Below, one piece after another: positions 13,744 through 24,235 of a DNA stretch of 64,000 bases. The position numbers and the translations under genes are program-made. The notes below the pieces were generated by a model. That model ran no database searches and had not been told where the DNA came from. It was given only the letters and a program-made list of their open reading frames with translations. Source of the stretch: Sapria himalayana (taxonomy: Eukaryota > Streptophyta > Magnoliopsida > Malpighiales > Rafflesiaceae); the NCBI GenBank assembly GCA_029783825.1, contig JAREIK010002645.1:930001-994000 (forward strand). Reading direction: 5' to 3'. The number at the start of each line of letters is the position of its first letter. The stretch's first letter is position 1.

Positions 13744-14021
13744 GTGAAGCATGACATGACTCGGCACGATAGCTCGTGTGGGCTAGTTTTGACCCAACCA
13801 GCCAAACCCTCTTGCATGGTCCTAACCCATGCTAGATTTAAATGAATTGGGTTAGCTTGGCCAAGCCTAGCCCATCTTGGCATGCCCCAGTATGAAACCT
13901 TGAAAATTCCATGTTGATGGGCAGTGTTGGCTACCCCATATTTAGAACCATTTCGGCATACCATGAGCCATGATAAATACTATGATGTGCTTGGTTGGAT
14001 ATGATGATCTTGATAGGCCTA
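13744..14021. repeat. hAT-like subterminal sequence, outer right side
   Basis: Rich in GGCATG, CATGGTCC and TTGACCCAACC words like the other hAT subterminal tracts, but outside the inner element's target-site duplication. CTTGATAGGCCTA, ending at 14,021, is a weak inverted match (9 of 13) to the TIR-like start at 7,936. This supports an older hAT element around the inner one, though no matching target-site duplication is seen. Confidence 0.4.
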
Positions 14022-14029
14022 ATAAAGGT

Positions 14030-15380
14030 CGTACCAACATGACAAAACATATTTAACACATCTACTATGTAGCAACAAGCAAGCAATAATTATTTTGTTA
14101 CCATCTCATTCTTAACATAGGTATTGCATCCAAAGTAATTTATTTTTCTCTAAGACTATTTTTTTCTTCTAGTCTTTCACATGTCATACCTCCTAAATAG
14201 TATAGACTATAGCATTGAATATTATTTTTTGATAGAACCAATAGTAATTTTCTCTAAAGCATGGTTATCATCCATAAGTATAGAATCTTTTAAGATGGTT
14301 CATATTTGTGAAACCATTCTTTTTGAGGAGTCATGTGTTGTGATGCTTCTGAGCCTAGAAACCAGACATCAACAAACTACTTTTAGCTTTTAACCATTAT
14401 TATCACCTTGTTATATAGAATGTTTTTTTCATCCCTGGTACTTATCATATTTCCTTGAGTATTTGATGACTTAACATCACCACTCTTCTTGATATAAGAA
14501 CAATCTCTTTAGAAGTGTCATTTATTATTACAGTTATAGTAATTAATATTCTTCTTACTTCTTAATTTTGATTTACCATAATTCTAACTTTCATTAGGAA
14601 CATGTTTTATTGATCTCTCTCATATCACCATCAATATTTCTAATTGTAAACTTGCATGTATTTCCTTTTTATTTTTGCACGTGTTTTCTTCTTCTAATAT
14701 AGTAGTTACAATATCATTTACATATCAGATAGTCCATAATGAAACTATTCATCAGAATGATAACACATTGATCATGAAAATCATATAGACTTTTATGTAG
14801 TATCTCAGCACATTCAACTTTTTATATCTTATGATCTAATGTTGTAAGTTGAGAAAATAGAGTATTCAAATGTTGACATGGTTAGTTAGATTTATTGATT
14901 CCATCATTCGAAGAGTGTAGAGTCTCTTCTTTAAGAAGATTTTGTTGCAAAGTAACAAGATCAACAATTGTATTGGCCATATATACTTTGCCTCATATAG
15001 TTGTGTAAGAGTATTCTAAAATTTATCCGCTATCTTCTTTTCCTTATATTGGATAGTACTCAATCAACTAATATAGAATGCAAATCAAAAATTGTATTAC
15101 TATCCATCTCAATCCACTTATCATTAGTAATCTTAATGTGTTTTTTTTTCCAATTTTATCTAGGCAATTATCCTTTCTCATATTTATTGCGATCTTTATT
15201 TTTCATTAATAAAAAATCATTCTCATTGAATTTTTCTACTTCAATATTCACTATCAATTATTTTACTTTAACAATGAATAGTATACTAAAATAGTTGTAA
15301 CTATTTGTGTCAAATACACTAATAATGTTCCTAGGTAAGTGGAGGGGTTGTGACATCCTTATAAAAACCACAATCCTTGA
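14030..15380 (-). pseudogene. Copia element 2: gag remnant
   Basis: Minus-strand gag-like sequence with stops. A decayed CCHC zinc knuckle is visible near 14,483-14,545 (YYNCNNK, stop, HF, stop, RDC): the first Cys and the Gly positions are lost, while the His and last Cys spacing is kept. The tRNA primer site and LTR follow immediately to the right, as expected for the 5' end of a minus-strand copia element. It is separated from its pol at 5.1-7.9 kb by hAT insertions. Confidence 0.65.
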
Positions 15381-15381
15381 G

Positions 15382-15394
15382 GCTCTAATCATCA
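15382..15394 (-). other. Degenerate tRNA-Met primer binding site
   Basis: GCTCTAATCATCA is the mutated complement of the usual plant copia primer site TGGTATCAGAGC. It lies between the gag remnant and the LTR-like block, where a primer site should be. Confidence 0.55.
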
Positions 15395-15397
15395 TTT

Positions 15398-15706
15398 TGA
15401 GATAATTTTCATAGATATACATTAACCATAAAAGTTAAGTTATTATTCTAAGCTATGCATTCGACACTACTATTATAAAAATAGAATATGTAATAATAAT
15501 TTAAAATAAAAAATTATAAAACAATAATATAAAAAACTATAAAATAGAAGGAAATACAACCTAAAGACACTTGGGATTGGGATGAATTGAAAATGAGTTG
15601 AAATCCTTTTTTATAGAAGAAAAAATCAGAAATCTCAAAGGAGTTTCATATATGGGTAAAATGAAGTCCACTTATCCACTTTAATATTCTTTTTGATGTT
15701 ACATTA
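15398..15706 (-). repeat. 5' LTR of copia element 2
   Basis: About 310 bp, similar to 4,890-5,147. It starts (plus view) with TG directly after the primer site and ends at 'gatgttaca', the counterpart of the TGT...start of the other LTR. The two copies differ at many positions, so the element is old. Confidence 0.6.
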
Positions 15707-15712
15707 TTATAT

Positions 15713-15840
15713 ATTTTTTATTATTTCACTATTATATATTATCATCATGTATTTACATTGTTGAAAGGACAAAATTTGATATTTATTTTCTTAGAACTTA
15801 GAATAATATATGTGCTTATGATTAATAATTAATTTTTTTG
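15713..15840. repeat. Flanking repeat A, right copy
   Basis: Direct-repeat partner of 4,757-4,885, immediately outside the 5' LTR. Confidence 0.65.
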
Positions 15841-17079
15841 TTTCCTCCCTCCTCCCAATTCATCCTATATTATTCCTTAGCCCATACATTGGCCTTGGGG
15901 CCTCAGGGATAGAGCAAGTGAGGCCCTCATCCTAGTAGTATGAATATTGCATTTGGCAAAGAAACTATGGGGCACGTATCCAGAATTCTTTGTGATCAAA
16001 CTCATATCCTAAAGTTAGGTAGTCATTCCCCTTTGTAATTAAACTATCATAGTATTGATGGACTACTAATTAATTATTAAATATATGTATACCATTTTCA
16101 TATATAAAAAATTTGGGTTATATGAATAGGCACCACTATGATTTGGTACTTAGGTGCAACTAGTTCTTTTCAAAACTATGATCGAAAGAAACAAAACTTA
16201 TATTATCATCCAATGTTTTATATATGGGATATTCATCCATCAACTCGAGGGAGAGTATTAACATATTTTTCATTAATAATTGTTAATTATTTGTTGTGTA
16301 CTTGTTATATATGAATAAAACTACTTTTTATATTTAATATTAATAGCATCATTTTATTACTTTTTAATATCAATTTAATGTAACAATTTCATTAAAAAAT
16401 GAATACGAGACAACATGTGATATTCACCTTTAACCAAACACATGTGAACATAGAAAACATATTGTTAATGTCACAATCTACATCTTTTTTTTATGAATAC
16501 CATTATTGTGACTTATTTTAATTTTTTTTGAATAGTCGCTTTTGTATTAGGAGTAAAGTCATTGTCAATAATATTTTTTATCTACTTTTTTATTTTGGTC
16601 TCCATGTAAGTTACATCTCTTTGTTATTTCCTTCTCAATTACTAGCTCAAAGACAATATATGTTAAACTAATTTTACTTCTAATTACTTCACCAAATCTT
16701 TATCTACAAAAGTAAACATCTTTTTACTGATATATTTGTTTTTTGGTCACCATGGCTTTTTGTTCTAGTAAATTACAATCACTATATATCAATGGGCTAT
16801 AAATTACTTTCCTTCGCTAGAAGACTTTGAATTATTACACAGGATTATCCAATAAATAAATGAATATTGATTCTCAATATTCCTCTCACCTTCATCGACA
16901 ATTAACAATATAGAAAGTGCATGCAGAAGATTTATATGTGGTGCACCACAAACAGGCAGATTTAGGCCTAAAGTATCATGGAAAAAAGTTTGTATGCCTA
17001 CATCTATCAATGGGCTTGGTATTCTTGGTTTAACAAATTGAAACTAATCTTTTTTTATTAAAAATCTAGGGAGAATATA
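15841..17079. other. Repeat-derived sequence, mostly unclassified
   Basis: No host gene recognised. At 16,230-16,260 the words CTCGAGGGAGAGT and then ATTAACATATTT resemble a polypurine tract followed by the start of a copia LTR on the plus strand. The rest is AT-rich. A 68-codon minus-strand frame at 16,804-17,010 has no recognisable motif. Confidence 0.3.
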
Positions 17080-17770
17080 CAAAAAAAAAAGATACTCTTT
17101 TGATAAGGTGGATTCACCATTATTACCTAAATCCTTAAAATATTTAGAATTATCAAATATCCAAGGGGGATCCTCCCTTTTGGAAATCCCTAATAGCGAT
17201 TAGGGATATCTTAATTGGAAAATCTTGAGGTATAAAGCAAGCATAAATTTTTCTAAATACGTGGGATGACAAAGGAAGGCTTATATCCGAGGCATATAAA
17301 TATTTATTTGGAAATTATGAGATAAAAATAAAAGCTTAGACCAAAGTTATATGATTCCCTAATCATATTCCAAAGCATACATTATTTCTATAAAACTTAA
17401 GATATGGTATAATCGGTACGAAATACTATCTATTTGCAATTCCAATGAATATGCAATGTGAATTCTACACTCAATCAGGATCCTTTAAGCATATTTTATT
17501 TGAGTGCTTCTTCACCACAAGCTTATGAAAACATCTGAAATGATGGACATCAATGAAGAAACCCTTGGAGTCCATCGTGTCAAGCTTTAGAAGCTCGAAG
17601 GAAAATACTTTGCCAACATAATTAGAAACTACTAAAGGAAAATTGTATTTACTGCTGCCATTTATTATATATTAAAAGAAAGAAACTGGAGATGACATGA
17701 AAGAAAACCCCAAAACCCAGATACAATTCTTAGGAAGATTAAAACAAAAATTTATATTGTATTCCGTAAT
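17080..17770 (+). mobile_element. LINE 3' fragment (zf-RVT type tail)
   Basis: A broken plus-strand translation resembles the end of plant L1-type ORF2. An AKxS-like stretch is followed near 17,480-17,560 by GSFKHILFECFFTTSL, a stop, then KHLK, matching the Cys/His-rich tail where a hydrophobic 'H-LFEC' core is followed by 'LW'. Stops and at least one frameshift are present. The 5' end of the LINE is missing, as is common, and no poly-A end or target-site duplication was identified. Confidence 0.45.
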
Positions 17771-18900
17771 GATCGTTCTAGTTTGATGCTTATTTAGGTT
17801 GTACAGATTTTGATATTATTTTTTATTAATTATAAAAAGAAAATCAATTGTGTGAGTTTAAGCACGCCATTATAGGGACATACAGACCATTCACCATTAA
17901 AATGTCCAATATCTTTTTCTTCTAGACCATGTAATTCATTGAGTTTCTTTCTCTTCCATATCTTCTATATTCACATATCTCCAACTCAACCAAGCATCCA
18001 ACAAAAAAAAGCAACCATGAACAAAACAAATTACTGGGATATACCACATGATGAGTTTTATTAGTGATGCCTTTTATTGATACTTTAAGATTTCTAAATT
18101 AAAATTAATGTTTAGCAGATCAAATACCAATGACTTCAATGAGTTCTAGAAACATACATATAAATATGTAATTTTGATACTTTGGAGTGAAGTTCAACCA
18201 TGTTGCCTAACACTCACCAATCTTATAGTACTACAAAATTCACACTATAGTACAAAAGCTACACCACACACAATGATAAAACAACATGCACACAACAAAC
18301 AAGACAACAAAACGACCAAGAAAATGCAAAATTTTACCATGATAAACTCATTGATATCAACTAGAGAGGGCAATTTCAACCCATATATCTCATGATATAC
18401 ATTAAAAGAGAAAATTCGTGGATGCCATAGTTGATGCAAGGCAAGCAACTATCTAGCGAACGAAAAAAAAAATAAAAACATGATTTTTTTTTTTAAGAGT
18501 TTTGGGAAGAGTAGCTACGTGCGTAGAGAGGAGAGATCGTGGGTTGAGATTGATGAAAAATATGTTTTTTATCTTTTTTTGGAGGCACACGAGTTTTCCC
18601 ATTGCAAGCGGCCGAAAGCCTTCCATCGTAGTGCATGCAGATGAAGAACAACACAAGGAAATGGAAAAACAAAAAACATTAGAATCTGGAAATGTAAAAA
18701 AAAAAAAAAAAAAAGGAGGGGCATTTATTCTGACGTGTCGTTTTGTGCGGAGCCTGGATTTTAAGTTTAATTGATTCAGAAAACACAAAAAACGTGTGAA
18801 TTTTCTAATCTAAGTAGGTCTTGATTTGGTATCACCCAACCACTACCAATCAAAGAGTGGTCCTCTGAGATTTAAATTTAAATTTAAATTTAATTATCCA
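17771..18900. other. AT-rich spacer downstream of the ZAT gene
   Basis: No gene recognised. Overlapping frames on both strands at 18,453-18,788 run across a 19-base A tract (about 18,697-18,715) and look like chance. GC content rises towards the ZAT gene. Confidence 0.35.
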
Positions 18901-18921
18901 CCGTTCTTTGAAACAAACAGT

Positions 18922-18927
18922 TTTATT
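18922..18927 (-). terminator. Candidate poly(A) signal for the ZAT gene
   Basis: AATAAA on the minus strand, about 420 bp past the stop codon. It is a plausible but unproven 3' end signal; other AT-rich hexamers lie nearby. Confidence 0.3.
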
Positions 18928-19348
18928 CGTTCTCCAGTCTCCAGGCTCCAGTCAATATTAAATTAGTCGAATCTCTAAGATCACATTATATGTGGAAATA
19001 TAAATAAAATATGCCAATTTCTGTCTGCATGGATCGAGCTGAGAGACGGAGGAGCTGAGGCGGTTATTAAACGCCATTTTTTAATGCGCGTGCAGAGCGG
19101 CGTTCGCAGTCCCCAGCCGCCCTCAGACCAGAGAAAACGAAAGCACCATCGCCGGCGGTGATTCGGCGGCCGCTTGTGAATTGCAATTTCTGATCCTCAC
19201 TTTTCCGCGGGAAAGATAAAAAATCAACGACACGAAAGTTTGACGGGAAGCAAAATTTGGCAAGAAAAAAAAAATCAGTATGTACGAATCGAAACGAAAT
19301 AGGACAAATGATACACATCCATAGACTACAACAAATCTAGAGAAGCAG

Positions 19349-19996
19349 CTAGAGAGCAATATGGACAGGTTTCTCGCCGGACAGAGAGAGCGAGGAGTGC
19401 TCCGAAGAGGAGGACTCCGGCAGGGCAGGGAGGTTCAGATCGAATTCAATACGAAGTTGACTCGGTCTCGGAATCGGAGCGGCGCCGACCAGGGCCTTTT
19501 CTTTGGACCCAATGGTGCCTTCGTAGTGGCGTCGTTTGTGGCCCCCTAACGCTTGCCCGGTGGGAAAAGATTTATGGCAAATGGAACATTCGTGAACTCT
19601 GTTTCCGTGGTGGATGACAGAATTAGTCAGCGTCAGGGAACTACAAACCAGGTTCTCCTCGGTCGATGCAACCTTCCGATGGCTGGCCTTGTGGCCGCCC
19701 AAGGCTTGGTAAGACGCGAACGCCTTGCCGCACACTGAACACTTGTAGCAAAATCCACCCTCCGATCCAGTAGAGGTGGAAGTGCAGGGTGAAGACGACG
19801 CGTCGGATCCTCTGGAGAGCATGAGGAGGCAGAGAGCCATGTACTCGGCTTCAGGAAGCGAGTCATCGATCCGCGACTGCATCTTGGATCGCTTCCGCTT
19901 CACCCACGGCTCGGAGAAGGACTGCAGGATAGAATCCTCGAATTTGACCTTCGGCAGTGATTGCGTTACCGCCGAATCGAGAGCATCCATGGCCAT
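19349..19996 (-). CDS. C2H2 zinc-finger repressor, ZAT/STZ family (two QALGGH fingers, EAR motif)
   Basis: Intronless 215-residue protein. It should act in the nucleus as a DNA-binding transcriptional repressor; family members such as Arabidopsis STZ/ZAT10 respond to salt, drought, cold and wounding. Visible parts: a basic B-box KRKRSK (about 34-38), an L-box [15 protein letters not shown] (about 49-63), finger 1 with Cys86, Cys89, His102 and His106, finger 2 with Cys137, Cys140, His153 and His157, both containing QALGGH, and a C-terminal EAR motif DLNLPA (about 186-191), which recruits TOPLESS/SAP18-type co-repressors. The start chosen is the ATG at 19,996 (MAMDAL...), in good context (G at +4) and matching the usual MALEAL-like start. 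The frame stays open to a GTG at 20,017, which I do not take as a start. All zinc ligands are intact, so it looks functional. The orthologue within the ZAT group is not resolved. Confidence 0.95.
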   Translation of the reverse strand: MAMDALDSAVTQSLPKVKFEDSILQSFSEPWVKRKRSKMQSRIDDSLPEAEYMALCLLMLSRGSDASSSPCTSTSTGSEGGFCYKCSVCGKAFASYQALGGHKASHRKVASTEENLVCSSLTLTNSVIHHGNRVHECSICHKSFPTGQALGGHKRRHYEGTIGSKEKALVGAAPIPRPSQLRIEFDLNLPALPESSSSEHSSLSLSGEKPVHIAL

Positions 19997-20205
19997 GACG
20001 AATCGCAGCTGGATCACAATCTCTCGGCGGGGAAGTGAACGAACAGAGAATTAGATCACAATCTCTCAGCGGCGAGGTGAAGGAACAGAGAATTAGATCA
20101 CAGTCTCTCGGCGGCGAAGCGAAGGAAGACCGTTGTTTGCCGCCTTTGACACGCAGAGAGAAGCTAAGACAGAGGAGGTTCGGAGAGAGGCGGTGTGAGT
20201 CGGTG
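19997..20205 (-). other. Inferred 5' UTR of the ZAT gene
   Basis: Leader placed between the ATG and a start point inferred about 30 bases downstream of the TATA box. It holds the 42-bp tandem repeat. No transcript evidence is available. Confidence 0.45.
20012..20130. repeat. 42-bp tandem repeat in the ZAT leader, 2.8 copies
   Basis: Units at 20,012-20,053, 20,054-20,095 and 20,096-20,130 (partial). Each starts GATCACARTCTCTC, and the first two share GAACAGAGAATTA at their ends. Only a few substitutions separate the units, so the expansion is fairly recent. The array ends 16 bases upstream of the ATG. Confidence 0.9.
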
Positions 20206-20234
20206 AGAGTGTTGTCACAGTGTGCGAGTGTGTG

Positions 20235-20242
20235 TATATATA
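20235..20242 (-). promoter_or_regulatory. TATA box of the ZAT gene
   Basis: TATATATA inside a palindromic GTGTGTATATATACACAC stretch, about 240 bp upstream of the ATG. Confidence 0.6.
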
Positions 20243-20312
20243 CACACAGATAAAAGGAGAGAGAGAGCGAGAGAGACCCAACCGCACATGTGGTGGAAAG
20301 GAGAAGGATGCG

Positions 20313-20320
20313 TGACGTGG
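20313..20320 (+). promoter_or_regulatory. ABRE/G-box-like ACGT element in the ZAT promoter
   Basis: TGACGTGG contains the ACGTGG core bound by bZIP factors of the ABF type. It lies about 75 bp upstream of the TATA box and fits the stress and ABA regulation known for ZAT genes. By motif alone. Confidence 0.45.
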
Positions 20321-20355
20321 TGAAAAATTAGGCAGGGGGTGAATGCTGAATCCTA

Positions 20356-20378
20356 GAGGAGGAGGAGGAGGAGGAGGA
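20356..20378 (+). repeat. (GAG)n trinucleotide array
   Basis: Short perfect GAG/GGA repeat in the ZAT promoter region. Confidence 0.9.
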
Positions 20379-20463
20379 TTGAGTGGACTGGAGATCTTTT
20401 TTTTTTTAAGATATAATATTTATTTATTTTTTGGGGATTTCGTGGCGGGCAAGATGGGAGTCG

Positions 20464-20469
20464 GGTCAA
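20464..20469 (-). promoter_or_regulatory. W-box (TTGACC) in the ZAT promoter
   Basis: TTGACC on the gene's strand, about 220 bp upstream of the TATA box; the core bound by WRKY factors. A second W-box, TTGACT, lies at 20,533-20,538. Confidence 0.4.
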
Positions 20470-20532
20470 AGATTAGTGGGGCCAGTGCGAGTTAGGGAGT
20501 GCAGTGAAGACTGGAGGTGTAGGAGTTTTCTT

Positions 20533-20538
20533 AGTCAA
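20533..20538 (-). promoter_or_regulatory. W-box (TTGACT) in the ZAT promoter
   Basis: Second WRKY-type core, 64 bp beyond the first. Two W-boxes on the same strand make WRKY input more plausible than one alone. Confidence 0.4.
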
Positions 20539-20652
20539 ATTTGGTGATTTGTTTTCTGCACAAAAAACACGTCTATCGCCTTAGAGGCAAGAGCTTGGCA
20601 AGCTTCTGATAGTCATTATTTACCAAGGTGACGTGCCAGATGAGCCATACCA

Positions 20653-20714
20653 ACTCTCCCTCCCCCCTCTTTCCCTCCTCTCTCTCTCTCTCTATCTCTC
20701 TCTATCTATATCTA

Positions 20715-20745
<31 letters not shown>

Positions 20746-20746
20746 A

Positions 20747-20783
<37 letters not shown>

Positions 20784-21180
20784 ATCTCTCTCTCTCCCCC
20801 CCTCCCTTTCTCTTTCTCTCTCCCCCCTCTCCCCCCCTCTCTTCCTCTCTCTCTCTCCCTCTCCCCCCTCTCTCTCCCTCTCCCCCCCCTCTCTCTTGCT
20901 CTCCCTCTCTCTCCCTCTCTCTCCCTCTCTCTCCCTCTCTCTCCCTCTCTCTCCCTCTCTCTCCCTCTCTCTCCCTCTCCCCCCCTCTCTCTCCCTCTCC
21001 CCCCCCCCTCTCTCTCCCTCTCTCTCCCTCTCCCCCCCCTCCCTCTTGCTCTCCCTCTCTCTCCCTCTCTCTCCCTCTCTCTCCCTCTCTCTCCCTCTCT
21101 CTCCCTCTCTCTCCCTCTCTCCCTCTCCCTCTCTCTTCCTCTCCCTCCCTCCCTCTCTCTCCCCCCATCTCTCTCTTCTT
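20653..21180 (+). repeat. Long pyrimidine (CT)n / CTCTCTCC microsatellite
   Basis: About 530 bp of almost pure C and T on the plus strand, so GA-rich on the strand of the ZAT gene. It grades from (CT)n with CTAT interruptions to regular CTCTCTCC octamers. It starts about 410 bp upstream of the TATA box. Long Ser/Leu/Pro open frames across it are artefacts of the repeat. Confidence 0.95.
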
Positions 21181-21346
21181 AGGAGTTCAAATTCTAACTA
21201 TAATTTAATGCCACATTTTACTATCACAAAATATATTTCAATAAAATTTATGAACAAGATTTGGTCTTGGGCCACCCACCTCAACAATTATATAATAATC
21301 TAAGTTAGGTTCAAATGATGTTTTAGGTTCAAATCCTACTTCCATT

Positions 21347-21913
21347 TAGATGTGTAAAGCGGGTCGGCCTGGGCACAACACGAGGCATGGTTTGATTGGG
21401 TCATGCCTAGCCCGACACGACACACATTAGAACCATGCTTGGACATGTGTCATGCCTGCCCGAGGCATGACTCGTACTGTGCTGGGCCAAGGGCTGTTGT
21501 GCCTTGTGCCAGATTAGGCACGCATGACCAAGAATGGTCCACTAGATATGACATGGTCCACTGGTACGGTGGTAGTGACCCAAGATCTAGAATGAGTCGC
21601 TGATCACATAAAACTAGATAAGTAGATTTATGTGACCCTCCTCGCTTGGAGCCTTTTTTTTTTTTTTTTTTAGTTTTTTTTTTAATTTTATATTTTATAT
21701 TTTTATTTTTATGTCTATGATTTTATGACTGCTCATCGATGTGTGGCGACGGTAATGGTGAGCGGTGGATGGTGCTTGTGGCGGAGCAATCCACAAAACC
21801 AGCACAATCCAATACATGCCAAGATTAACCGAGCCAGACATACTGTCAGTCGTATCATGATGGGCACGAGCACAGCTTGACTTCCATGTCAACACGACCC
21901 ACTTGACACCTAC
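21347..21913. mobile_element. Non-autonomous hAT element (MITE-like)
   Basis: The left end TAGATGTGTAAAGCGGGTCG and right end CCCACTTGACACCTA form imperfect inverted repeats. The flanks share the 9-mer ACTTCCATT (21,338-21,346 and 21,914-21,922), an 8-bp hAT target-site duplication with one base of ambiguity. The interior has the same GGCATGG/CATGCC-rich words as the large hAT element but no transposase. Confidence 0.8.
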
Positions 21914-21922
21914 ACTTCCATT

Positions 21923-22724
21923 CAACCTTCACTTACTTTAATGCAAAATTGAAGAGTTGATTTGTCTCTTCTTGAGATTAGTTGATTCATATGAGGATTT
22001 GTTGATTCATATGCATGAGAGTTTGCTTGAATTAATGATGATACTCGTTATTAACAAAAATGGGTTCATTAGGTTCCCATGAGCTTGATTGTCGTTGTTG
22101 AGAACAAACTCGAAGACATGGTTTACTAGGTTAATATCCTATCTTTAATGAGGATGCTAATTATCATCAAAAAAAAAAGTTTGATTCAGATGACACGAAC
22201 TTACTATGGATTGTGGTTCATCGATTAGGTATTTTGTTTAGATCTCACATTTGAATTGAAATCAAGATATTTATCTTGACTCACTTAGACATAAGACTAA
22301 GGAAGAGATCATCTTCACAGGAGATTAGTTGAGGTACCTGTAAGCTGGCCAATCATTCATAATTTTTGTAAAGAAATTTCTTCATGAATTTGAGTTGTGA
22401 TGTGAATTACTAATATGTTTTTTCATATTAATTTTTAATATATTTTTAGCAATCAATATTTTGTTGTTTAGTAGCCAAAGGTTTATCAACAATAAATCAT
22501 TAATTTGTATCATGATTAATTATTATTCTTGCTTAGCTCGTTTGTTTTTATGAGTGGATTGAAATTAACTTTGTTTCAATTGTAATAAATTGATAAAAAA
22601 AATAAAAAAAAACAAATAAAAAAACAAAATAATAATAATAATAATAATTTGTACTAAATTGATCATTTAAAATTAATAGTATGATAGTTTGATTAGCAAT
22701 CAAGCAAAAATTATAGGAATCAAT
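21923..22724. other. Spacer, no gene seen
   Basis: AT-rich sequence with a short (AAT)n run near 22,630-22,650. Nothing recognised. Confidence 0.35.
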
Positions 22725-23165
22725 CAGATCATGCTGAATGGCTAGGACGTGGTTTGCAACAAAAGGTTTAGTCGTGTCTGGCTCGACATTGCATGGTCCA
22801 TCACTGTTCCTGGTCTTGGATTGTGCTGGACCATGGCATAACTCATGTTGACCCAGTGACCTAGGACCAACTACGGTCGAGTCTCAAGCCAAAGGTCTAG
22901 TCCCATCAGGGGATGACCAGATGTGATAGTTTTTTTTAATGGACATAAACTAGATACTTTTTACTTGGACGGTTGCAATTGGATGATTTTTTTAAACCAA
23001 TTTGTATTGCAAGTGTCGGCCTAAATAGCATGCCCACTCTAGGCCCAACATGACCTGATACGAACCTATAATTCACGGCCTAGTTATGTCATGTCGAGCT
23101 ACCAGTTTGATTCTTGTGCCATGTTAAACAAGACATGATAGGCCTCTTGTGTCATGCCCTAGAAA
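22725..23165. repeat. Degenerate hAT-like subterminal sequence
   Basis: GC-richer than its surroundings, with many CATGG, GGCCTA and TTGACCCA words shared with the hAT elements at 8-14 kb and 21.3 kb. Clear TIRs or a target-site duplication were not found, so it is probably an old truncated copy. Confidence 0.45.
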
Positions 23166-24012
23166 GGGGCAAACAAAATTTATCACCTAAAAAGTATAAT
23201 TAAAATTAGTTTACACCATAAAGTTTCCATATTATTTCTTAATAAATTACTTCTAATATAAATCAGAAAGAATAATAAAGAAGGTAATGTGCACTGAAAA
23301 CATAATGAACAAGGTACAAGTAGCCTAGTAAAACGAAGATTTAGAATTGAGAAAAAACTAATTATTTTTAATTTTTATTTTCAAATTTTTGTTGACTTTA
23401 AATTACTTCATTTATTTATTCTACCAAACATACTTAATTTGCTCAAGACTAAATTAAGTTTATTATTATTATTGTTAAACCATGTGGAAGCCATTTGAAC
23501 TCAATTAATCATGGAATAAATTAAGTTTTTAGTTGTTTATAATTTTACATTTTCTTCCCCCAAAATATAAATAATTTACAACTTCTCCTCTCTGGTTATT
23601 GTGACACGAGGTATTATATTTATAATTTTCAATTAATTAATGTTATGCAAATATTTTACATATATAATAAATTCGCATTTGGTAATAACATAAGTTTTTC
23701 AAAAAAAATAAATTATTATGTGCCACAAGAAAACTAAAAAAAAAAAGTTATCACATGTTTATCCACTCTTTCATCAATCATCTAAGTGTAGTTGCCTCCT
23801 CCAAATACCTAAGTGATCATTCATTTCATTTCCAAAACACAATCAATTATTCATTAAACATCTTACCGCCACCTAGTTTCCTTTTTCATATATTTAGTAA
23901 TGATTTGAATCTAGGCATATGTCTTTAAATAGAAGTAACAACACATAGAGTTGTGCCATTGAATTAATCAAGAAAACCAAACAAGTAGAACATAATCAAT
24001 ATTCGGTTGCAC
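23166..24012. other. AT-rich spacer, no gene seen
   Basis: No coding, RNA or element signal recognised. Confidence 0.35.
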
Positions 24013-24013
24013 A

Positions 24014-24133
24014 TGGAGAGAGAGGGAGAGAGAGGGAGAGAGAGGGAGAGAGAGGAGTGAAAGGGAGGGGGAGAGAGAGAGAGGGGGAGGGGGAGAGAGA
24101 AATTGAGAAGTAGAGAGAAGGAGGGAGGGGAGG

Positions 24134-24167
<34 letters not shown>

Positions 24168-24233
24168 GGAGGAAGGGGAGAGAGAGAGAGATGATAGAGG
24201 GAGAGAGGAGAAAAAGAGTAGGGGGAGAGACAA
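24014..24233 (+). repeat. Purine (GA)n / GAGAGAGG microsatellite
   Basis: About 220 bp of nearly pure A and G on the plus strand, starting with regular GAGAGAGG octamers. It is the opposite-strand counterpart of the array at 20.65-21.18 kb. Confidence 0.95.
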
Positions 24234-24235
24234 TG

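Noticed and set aside
13453..13964. GC-rich minus-strand frames of 75 and 95 codons
   Set aside because: They lie in hAT subterminal repeat sequence and have no domain.
19997..20017. Upstream in-frame extension of the ZAT protein to a GTG
   Set aside because: Plant nuclear genes very rarely start at GTG, and the ATG at 19,996 gives the family-typical N-terminus.
19361..20054. Plus-strand open frames opposite the ZAT gene
   Set aside because: Antisense shadows of a GC-richer real gene, with no motifs and poor starts.
20628..21303. Long Ser/Leu/Pro-rich open frames on both strands
   Set aside because: They are produced by the (CT)n/(CTCTCTCC)n microsatellite, where no stop codon can occur. 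Not genes.
21326..21336. GGTTCAAATCC, a pol III box B-like word
   Set aside because: No box A at tRNA or SINE spacing and no cloverleaf. Treated as chance.
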